Part shown: piece by piece, positions 58,701 to 64,000 of the stretch
Layout of the letters: every line of letters begins with the position of its first letter
Numbering within the stretch: the first letter of the stretch is position 1
NCBI GenBank assembly: GCA_945859605.1
Contig: OX243816.1
Location: 29,385,368-29,449,367, forward strand
DNA: 64,000 nucleotides
DNA from: Lumbricus rubellus
Lineage: Eukaryota > Annelida > Clitellata > Crassiclitellata > Lumbricidae
Direction: 5' to 3'
Program-made: the position numbers and the translations under genes
Notes under the pieces: model-generated
The model's input: the letters and a program-made list of their open reading frames with translations, nothing else
What the model was told of the DNA's origin: nothing
Databases searched by the model: none

Positions 58701-61700
58701 CTGCTACACAGGCTTCGCAATGTAACAAAGATTTTGCTACAACAGGTTAATGCTGAATTAGCGGCATGTCGTATGGAGGGTAGTATACTACATAAGATTT
58801 TTAACAGAAATTCTTGATACTCAACATTCTTGAATGACGAAGCAAAATTCTACAACCTATGTTGAAATGGAAAAAATTCCAGAAATTAGTCTAATGGCTT
58901 CACTGGTGCTGGAATCTCATGATGCATCGGTTTTGATGTGTCTCAAAGACATATCAAAATTGTGGCGTAAATCAAACTTCCAACTTAGGTCAGACTACAC
59001 CAAGACTAACAGTCACCCTTTGGTAGACAACACACCCAAAAAGAGGTTCATTCTTGAGCCTACCGGTACGTATAAAGGCTTTTGTCCTTGCATCCTTTAA
59101 CGACAAATCCTCAAAAGTGGTAAACAGATCGCCTCAACAAGAGAAATATGGCTTGCGCAGAGTTATAAGTTATAGCACAATGTTCCGAGGAAGACAGTTC
59201 TGATCTGGTCTATTGACTTTCATCGTGCCATCGTCAAACTGCACACGGAAACAATCAATATTTTCTTCTTTGTGTGGCTGCATTGCACTGAGGGAGAGCT
59301 GTGCAGCAGAAGAAACAATTGACACTCCATTAAGAACAGTTAAATGTCATAAGTGGACTTTCATCCGTGGTTCAGATGGCATCATGCTCAGAGTATCTGG
59401 ACTAAGTTGTGGCAGTAGCGTTCACAGCAAACTTGCTTTTCACCCAGCAGCACCTCATCGGTAATAGATGACAAATGTCCAGCTGTCCCTCAAACACCAG
59501 GTGCATAACACAGAACAGTCAGCATCTCATTGCCAGTAGGCAGATTGAAGAACCACCTTTGAATTACAGTCAAGGTCAATCCATGGACTCGTGTCGCTTT
59601 TTCACAACCAAGTCATCATGCCCATGCTCTGCTGCAGATGGTGCATACTGTTGTCTTTAGATCCTGTGTTCGATCATACAATGGGAAGCCCATCCTTTCT
59701 CATAGTCATGTAGGCCAAGACAATATGCAAAGAAAATCCCGCAAAAAATGCACAAAATCCTCGAACGAAGAACTTGTTTCGTATGTACACTTTGCAACAC
59801 GTTAGAAATTACCGAGTAAAACCTACAATTAGACAAAATCATCTGCTAAAGTGACGCAAAGGTTGAACAATGACCCGTCTACGTATCTTGAGGCATGTCT
59901 GTGTCAGTGATACATTCTCTCCACTTGAGGTCATCCCAGTTTGCAAAAGTAGTCTCACACATGAAAAGAAAGAATGGCAGCAACCCAAAATTACAGTACA
60001 GGAGTCTGCAGTACAAACCTGCACAGCACGAAACAAGTTGGTGGTCTTTCTATACAAATCATCAAAAAGAAATGGTATTGACATCTGTGGCTATTCAACT
60101 GCATAACTTTTTAAAACGCTTGGAACCAACAAAAATGGATGTGAGAGGCATTATCTGAAACTGACCAGAAAGAATAGCAGAAGAACGGATACAGGTGCCG
60201 AAATTCAATTGCACATAAGCAAACAGGGTGCTTCGTATGATACAGTTCTAGGTATGGTCGACATAACATATGTCACACATAACTCAGTCATGGTTCGAGG
60301 ATCATGGACCAATTGTTCAACTTCACTCTTCAGAACCACATCTTTACACTAGCAGAGGATGGGAAAGACCAGTGGTTCGTTACATAAGCAAAGAAGCAGT
60401 CTCTACGAATGAACTGATTAGTATTAGATGCAGCCTCCTGCATATCCTACAGTCTTAGAATCTAATTAACAGAACCTTGGCTGTCATCACGCATGAAAAA
60501 TCAATATGAAAATCAATACGTGGCAAGGCTCACAACCAATGGTCCCTATAAGCTGTGCATGTGTGCGAGCACACAGGTAGTCAGATGAGCGAACGCAATA
60601 AAAACATAGAGCACACATCAAGAAATTTCCTACATTTTGCACATATTAGTTTTTTCCAAATAGAGATGGCAAAACATAATTCTTGATGAAAACACCACTA
60701 TCATAAATAATACAATAGTTAAAAACCTGCAGTCGCAGAAAAATCGCCAGGAAATTGATTTTGAATTTTCAAGATGTGGTCAGTTCTGCACTAAAGAGTG
60801 AACAGTTTCAAAATCTTGCAAACCTGATGGCTAGCAAAGGAGCTTCTCTGGCATCCATTGTGGATTGTAAGTGTGGATTTTGTTTCATAGCTTCATGGAG
60901 GAGGTTTAATTGAGCTGAGTAGAGCAAGGACCTATGGTAAATGACAAGGGTCGAAGAGAGAAATTGAAAAGTTAGGACACTTTACAATATGTCTCTGAGA
61001 CACTCCCATTTTACCAGTAAATCTATTTCGACGTGTAAGACTTGTTAAATTCATTCACCATTCCCTCATATACGCCAATGTTACATTTTAAACAAATGCT
61101 ACAATTTTAAGCAAAGCCCAAAGTATATTGACTTGAAGACATGGTAGCGTTGATTATCCCGCCAACTCTACAATGTCCACAAATTTTACTATCAATGTAA
61201 AAAGGTTGCACGTGTACAAAAATTTATGGCCACACATACTTCAAGAAATCAGTGGGAACATTGCTCACAATCACCTTCAACAGTGAGTCGCAACATAACT
61301 TTAACACATTCAGTGCCACGTACGTATATATTCGTACTTCAGCCAGTCATTTAGCATGGCGTGTAGGCAGTGGATGTGTTAAACTATAGAATTTTATATA
61401 GAATTTTAGTCAACATTACCTTTAATAAATTCACCACTTTTAAATAGATGCAATCAGAATTAATAAATTTTGTATTGATCTGATCCAAGCTAATTTCTTG
61501 TTTTCATACCATCTACGTTAATTTTGGAAGCAGATATTAGGTTCCCTAATGTAGTTTCAACAAGAATAATTATGGACAAACTGTAGAACTTAAAGATAGA
61601 TATAGATGGATAGACTTTCCACAATCATGTGTTGTTTTTCTGAATAAAGACAGTAAACAAATAATTTAAAATATTCAAATCTAAAAACTGTTTTAATTCT

Positions 61701-63910
61701 TCTTGCTGCTGCTACAAAAAACATTTTACTGTTCTTTTAGATGTCTGTATCAAATACTAAAATCCACTGATCAATCACAAATCTGATATTGTGCCGAAGT
61801 TGTGCTAAACGAAAGTTTTGATGAATGAATGAACGAATAGATAGATGGATGAGTGACTAACATTCCCGGGTTAAAAGGAATTAAAAACAATACTTAATTA
61901 TTAAAACTTCATAAAAGTCCAACTGCCACCTTCTGTTACATAAATCAAATTAACACGAGAACAGATGTTTAAAAACAATTCAACACAACTTTGAAACAAG
62001 AGTAACAAGTAAATTTTAAATTTCTGCCAATTAAGCCCAATTTACCAAAAACATACCTAAGTTAAATTCTATAAATTCTCATAATTAAATTTTGTTTACC
62101 CAACACTATTAGATGCCATAATTTAATTTTATAGCATAGATTGTCCAGTGTTGTCCACAGTTTACAATCAGCTTAGAATTTGATTTGCATACAAAGTACC
62201 TCATATACCAAAACAAACAAAAACGTAAGTTAGTATAAGAAACAATGAAAATCGGTAAAAAGATCCTTGGTTGCATCATTATCAGTTAGCTAATGTCAGC
62301 TTTGGAACATAAAAATTTTGTTATGTAATGTGAACAATTGTACAACATTAACAAGGTTTTTTTGGTTACCGATTCAGGACTTCTTTCGCAATGTCCTTCG
62401 ATTCAAATCTCAAAGCTATAAATAGCATGTCTTTTCCATCATCTTTGAAAAACTCCACTGTGTTTCGGCCAGCTTCTCTTGCAAAAAAATCTCTAAAAGT
62501 TTCAATCAAAACAGTAAATATACAGAACTAAAAACATATATAGCAGTAAAAACAAAACAATATTTATTTAGATGTTCCCATATTTGGCACATGTTACAAT
62601 GATGAGGACATGAAACTGAATTTGTCTGTAGTTATTAACAGAAATCTGTGCCGAAAAAGTGAAAATTTGCGTAAAAAATCGAAAAAATGCATGTCAAAAT
62701 AATAATTTTGCATACTTTTTGTACAAACTGACAAATTACGATTTTGCATGAATCAATGTACCAAAGTACAGTGCTGGTGTTTTTAAGTGTCTAGTTTTGG
62801 CCTCCCACAAATTAGACAAGTGACAAATGCAATTACAAGGTTTTCATAAATTTCAAATTCAAATAACTAGAAACAATATCAAATTCGTAAAAATCAACAA
62901 CCACTTCGACCAATTTCGGTAAAAGTACTAGGTTGTTGACCGCGTCTGAACGCTACAATTTCAATATATTCGGGTGCCTAAGACCCTAAGTATCCAAACG
63001 CACTTATTCCCATTGCCCGGAGACGTTCCGAAGATTTTATATTAATTTTCTAAAATGTATAGGAAATCCCATGTTAAAATTAGCGGCATACGCTAATTCG
63101 CCATATTTACACACAATTTTAACGTCGTGTGTGCCCATGACGTCACGTCATTTTGTGTATAAATATGGCGGTCGGACGTGTGCCACTAAATTTAACATGG
63201 GATTTCCTATACATTTTAGAAAATTAATATAAAATCTTCGGAACGTCTCCGGACAATGGGAATAGGTGCGTTTGGATACTTAGGGTCTTAGACACCCGAA
63301 TATATTGAAACTGTAGCGTTCAGACGCGGTCAACAACCTAGTACTTTTACCCCAATTTCACTTCCTCAAGTGCAAGCATAATATCAACTTTCACTTGCTC
63401 TTTCTCTTGTCCCCGATTTTGACCTTGCATAAAAATCCACCACAAAACCTGGTTCTTGCGGACTTGATCTGATAGAGCACCGCTGATTAAATAGCTCTCC
63501 TTGGCGTGGTTTTGTACGTCGCTGAGAAATTTTAAAGGCAAGCACTACACTTAGGCACGGATGTAGGGTTGCACGAAAATTTAAGCATCGTGTGCCCAGC
63601 AACATTTATTTTTCAATTTTCCCATGTAAATAATTATGGTCTCCAAAATTAGGTTGCATTGAAAAACTTCGGACATTAAAAAATAAATTCGCGCGTCCCT
63701 AGTTTCGCTTTTGCCGTACCCAGGCAAGCGCAGTACGGTAATACTGCTACGACATTATTTGCTTGGAACTTGAATAAAACACTAAGAAATCGCTTTTAAA
63801 ACACACCTGATATCTTCAGTGTGATGCCTAGATGAGAATCCGCGCATAAAGAGCGTGTCTTTACTGGCTGGAATCACCATTGAAGCCATTTTATTGAAAT
63901 ATTCAGACAT
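46629..63910 (-). CDS. PPHLN1-like: Periphilin-like RNA/chromatin protein with N-terminal RRM-like domain, 10-exon gene model (595 aa)
   Basis: The ten exons (1788 nt, listed separately) join in consistent phase. The C-terminus (~516-595) matches the helical domain of periphilin-1: EIEK-AYRQDCETFATVTKLL, then KDPDLEERIQNSLRENLKEI and the GQRCIQEL segment. In vertebrates this domain dimerises and binds TASOR in the HUSH silencing complex; the family is related to yeast Lge1. Residues ~18-100 look like an RRM: LFMRGF as RNP2, KDMLFIALRF as RNP1, and a last strand DRISMSWYK. Residues ~125-170 are rich in RS/SR dipeptides, and ~190-480 are charged low complexity with basic KKRK/KRRR signals. I infer a nuclear RNA-binding factor with a possible silencing role. 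Vertebrate periphilin has no RRM, so the N-terminal part is unusual. The start ATG at 63910 has A at -3. The promoter lies mostly outside the window. Confidence 0.87.
46828..46885 (+). mobile_element. SINE 3' tail remnant
   Basis: AGAGTGCCTCAGAATCTTGA then AGGAGTGCTATATAAATTTG matches the shared SINE tail block (GCGCCTCTGAGTAG...CTTGAAGAGGYGCTATATAA). No head is present. Confidence 0.5.
46897..47028. repeat. 44 bp tandem repeat, three copies
   Basis: Units start ATCAAAGAAGCTCAGGGCAC at 46897, 46941 and 46985 and are identical to each other. They lie in the last intron of the periphilin-like gene, directly downstream of a SINE tail remnant. Confidence 0.95.
47588..47640 (-). CDS. PPHLN1-like: Periphilin-like exon 9: YRQDCETF motif
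   Basis: A 53 bp exon coding AYRQDCETFATVTKLLI. This is the most conserved periphilin motif and is diagnostic for the assignment. Acceptor TTTAG, donor GTAAGT. Confidence 0.9.
48017..48694 (-). mobile_element. Non-autonomous Helitron-like element
   Basis: Read on the - strand it starts TCTATATAAATAAAAATGAA and ends GGGTTCAGCTAG, inserted between A and T. Near the 3' end, GCCACAGCAACGCGTGGC can form the short hairpin expected 10-15 bp before a CTAG terminus. The interior has a C-rich low-complexity block (about 48060-48380), with two related CCGTCACGCC-TGAAGGCCGCTT segments. No Rep/helicase coding. Confidence 0.75.
48796..48956 (-). CDS. PPHLN1-like: Periphilin-like exon 8: start of C-terminal helical domain
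   Basis: A 161 bp exon (residues 483-536). It ends in the helix SQEKMALIRDKKEEIEK, aligned with the periphilin segment just before its conserved YRQDCETF motif. Acceptor TTGTAG, donor GTCAGA, phase 0. Confidence 0.82.
49283..49343. mobile_element. Partial TTAA-bounded MITE, TTAACACGTT subtype
   Basis: Right part of the same element as 3551-3632 (core CCCAAATTGAGTCATTTAAC; end GGCCAACGTGTTAA), with the left arm truncated. In the intron between exons 8 and 7 of the periphilin-like gene. Confidence 0.6.
49416..49633 (-). CDS. PPHLN1-like: Periphilin-like exon 7
   Basis: A 218 bp exon (residues 410-482) coding SELYDVEEPRPLKKRKPI, acidic YDRPSEVDYEEELEM and basic EPKRRRAAA. Acceptor TTGACAG, donor GTCAGT. 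Confidence 0.82.
49634..50395 (-). other. Periphilin-like intron 6
   Basis: 0.76 kb with a SINE tail at its 5' (+) side. Nothing else recognised. Confidence 0.55.
49702..49765 (+). mobile_element. 5'-truncated SINE tail
   Basis: TGGAGCGCTTCCGAGTAGTT then ACTTGAAGAGGCGCTATATA and a GAATGAATGAAT end. It matches the tail of the family B SINE at 36262-36510. Confidence 0.7.
50396..50673 (-). CDS. PPHLN1-like: Periphilin-like exon 6
   Basis: A 278 bp exon (residues 318-409), phase 0 in and phase 2 out. It contains a short Ala run, then KEDRRLYEEQISDEEES and an acidic-aromatic EEEFFAFEKPRP segment. Acceptor GCAATAG, donor GTGAGT. Confidence 0.84.
50674..51496 (-). other. Periphilin-like intron 5
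   Basis: 0.82 kb, AT-rich, with a C-run near 51040. No element recognised. Confidence 0.55.
51497..51889 (-). CDS. PPHLN1-like: Periphilin-like exon 5: charged low-complexity region
   Basis: A 393 bp phase 0-0 exon (131 codons, residues 187-317), Lys/Arg/Glu/Ser-rich with KKRR and KRAAKKADDE clusters that could act as nuclear localisation signals. Acceptor TTTGTCAG, donor GTGAGT. Confidence 0.85.
51978..52048. mobile_element. TTAA-bounded MITE inserted inside a minisatellite unit
   Basis: A 71 bp hairpin from TTAACCCTTTAATGCCG to CGGCATTAAAGGGTTAA, with an inner stem GGGTAT/ATACC-like. The left flank AATAATTACTTAA and the right flank TTAATGTTACATCAAC join, after removing one TTAA, into an intact unit of the neighbouring 25 bp repeat. 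That shows insertion with TTAA duplication. Confidence 0.85.
52046..52230. repeat. 25 bp minisatellite, seven copies plus partial
   Basis: Unit TAATGTTACATCAACAATAA plus TTACT. It starts at the right end of the MITE above and lies just downstream of the donor of periphilin-like exon 4. Confidence 0.95.
52317..52573 (-). CDS. PPHLN1-like: Periphilin-like exon 4: RS-rich segment
   Basis: A 257 bp exon (residues 101-186). It codes an Asn/Arg/Tyr-rich start (NFRRPPNRHWNPEDQYDYRD), then an RS domain (SSSRSRSRSFSQSPSGRS...) and a basic end ERKKKR. RS dipeptides are typical of splicing and nuclear-speckle proteins. Acceptor GTATAG, donor GTGAGG. Confidence 0.85.
52574..54412 (-). other. Periphilin-like intron 3
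   Basis: 1.8 kb, AT-rich. I saw no element or exon in it. Confidence 0.55.
54413..54486 (-). CDS. PPHLN1-like: Periphilin-like exon 3: end of RRM-like domain
   Basis: A 74 bp exon coding FDNADVLGDRISMSWYKDLR and the basic RARV, which fits the beta-4 strand of an RRM (residues 77-100). Acceptor ATTTCAG, donor GTGAGT. It is separated from exon 2 by a 7.9 kb intron. Confidence 0.8.
55443..55622 (+). pseudogene. LINE (non-LTR retrotransposon) ORF2 C-terminal fragment
   Basis: The frame reads LTRKGRPRTAWIDNILKWIG followed by LSGRRLMNMAGDRQLWKMLI and a stop. GRPRTxWIDNIxxWxGL...DRxxWxxLI is the typical extreme C-terminus of non-LTR retrotransposon polyproteins. Only about 60 codons survive, so this is a 5'-truncated insertion with a (TGACA)n-like end. 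Confidence 0.8.
56228..56307. mobile_element. TTAA-bounded MITE, TTAACCCGTTT subtype
   Basis: An 80 bp element from TTAACCCGTTTACCGTG to CACGGTAAAGGGGTTAA. The ends are a 16-17 bp inverted repeat with one bulge. Confidence 0.7.
56688..56925 (+). mobile_element. tRNA-derived SINE, family C
   Basis: The head GGGCCCGATAGCACAATGGA contains an A box, and GTGAGTTTGAGCC about 35 bp on is B-box-like. The tail AAAGCGCAGTGTGTCTTGCA ends in ATTATTATTATT. It is unrelated in tail to families A and B. Confidence 0.65.
59173..59346 (-). pseudogene. Possible decayed coding fragment (unidentified)
   Basis: A 58-codon stop-bounded frame reading ...MQPHKEENIDCFRVQFDDGT, then MKVNRPDQNCLPRNIVL before TAA. The FRVQFDDGT segment resembles Tudor-like beta strands, but that is only an impression. 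The surrounding region (58.8-60.5 kb) has other short open frames without consistent splice signals. I do not recognise it. Confidence 0.2.
61301..61382. mobile_element. TTAA-bounded MITE, TTAACACATT subtype
   Basis: An 82 bp element from TTAACACATTCAGTGCCACG to GGCAGTGGATGTGTTAA. It has an inner palindrome ACGTACGTATATATTCGTAC. Confidence 0.62.
62370..62492 (-). CDS. PPHLN1-like: Periphilin-like exon 2: RRM core
   Basis: A 123 bp exon coding DFFAREAGRNTVEFFKDDGK and the RNP1-like strand DMLFIALRFES, then a helix IAKEVLN (residues 35-75). Acceptor TTTTAG, donor GTAACC. Confidence 0.82.
62493..63806 (-). other. Periphilin-like intron 1
   Basis: 1.3 kb, dominated by the 434 bp hairpin element at 62918-63351. 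Downstream of it (63360-63800) is ordinary sequence without recognised features. Confidence 0.6.
62918..63351. mobile_element. Long-hairpin MITE with 8 bp target duplication
   Basis: A 434 bp element with ends GGTAAAAGTACTAGGTTGTT and the inverse. The two arms (about 190 bp each) are nearly identical inverted copies with only a few mismatches. The exact 8 bp direct repeat CCAATTTC borders it (62910-62917, 63352-63359), as for hAT-type insertion. The loop contains TGACGTCACGTCA and TATAAATATGGCGG. No open frame. Confidence 0.88.
63807..63910 (-). CDS. PPHLN1-like: Periphilin-like exon 1: start and RNP2 strand
   Basis: Codes MSEYFNKMASMVIPAS and the RNP2-like LFMRGFSS (residues 1-34). Donor AG|GTGTGT, phase 2. 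The ATG is preceded by CAAG. Confidence 0.82.
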
Positions 63911-64000
63911 CTTGAATGGCGATTTCCGCTTGCGTCGACTTAAAAGTTAATTTGCTATTGACCATCGACGTATATTGAGGCTATTGCAGTCTTTTGCAGA
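63911..64000 (-). promoter_or_regulatory. 5' UTR/start of promoter of the periphilin-like gene
   Basis: Only 90 bp upstream of the start codon is in the window. It is moderately CpG-bearing with no TATA motif visible. The rest of the promoter is outside. Confidence 0.3.

Larger units (their letters stand above)
54487..62369 (-). other. Periphilin-like intron 2
   Basis: A 7.9 kb intron within the RRM-coding part. It contains a LINE 3' fragment (55443-55619), a TTAA-bounded MITE (56228-56307), a tRNA-derived SINE (56688-56925), another TTAA-bounded MITE (61301-61382), and a 58-codon open - strand stretch (59173-59346) that may be decayed coding sequence. No intact gene seen. Confidence 0.6.

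Overview
This window is metazoan nuclear DNA, most likely from a marine invertebrate. The evidence is intron-rich genes with consensus GT-AG junctions, AT-rich CpG-poor introns against CpG-rich exons, tRNA-derived SINEs, many miniature inverted-repeat elements and abundant mini/microsatellites. No bacterial, organellar or viral gene was seen. The phylum cannot be fixed from the sequence. The frequent AGGCCTA-type words resemble some marine deuterostome genomes, but that is only an impression.

Two convergent protein-coding genes fill the window. On the + strand (about 3.2-45.2 kb) lies a complete LRIG-family receptor gene (leucine-rich repeats and immunoglobulin-like domains). I could assemble it as 19 coding exons with matching phases, giving 1145 residues: signal peptide, LRRNT, 16 LRRs, LRRCT, three Ig domains, one transmembrane helix and a 300-residue tail. 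The second exon is followed by a 15.8 kb intron that is almost entirely repeats. On the - strand (63.9 down to 46.6 kb) lies a 10-coding-exon gene for a 595-residue nuclear protein. It has an N-terminal RRM-like fold, an arginine/serine-rich segment, a charged low-complexity middle and a C-terminal helical domain that closely matches periphilin-1, the HUSH-complex/Lge1-like family. The two genes meet tail to tail, and their 3' UTRs may overlap.

The introns and flanks hold a dense mobile-element record. There are eight 70-82 bp TTAA-bounded palindromic elements (piggyBac-like MITEs), one of them inserted inside a minisatellite unit so that the empty site can be read. There is a 434 bp near-perfect hairpin with an 8 bp target duplication in intron 1 of the periphilin-like gene, a pair of hAT-like MITEs, a 1163 bp TA-flanked foldback element, a 678 bp non-autonomous Helitron, several tRNA-derived SINEs whose different heads share one tail, a LINE 3' fragment, and a small inverted-repeat unit carrying what looks like a piece of an extradiol dioxygenase (LigB/DODA) gene.

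The two genes have no obvious joint pathway: one is a cell-surface regulator of growth-factor signalling, the other a candidate RNA/chromatin silencing factor. The most unusual points are the RRM plus RS plus periphilin architecture, the gene-fragment-carrying inverted-repeat unit, the long hairpin inside a candidate silencing-factor gene, and an LRIG Ig2 domain lacking its core tryptophan.
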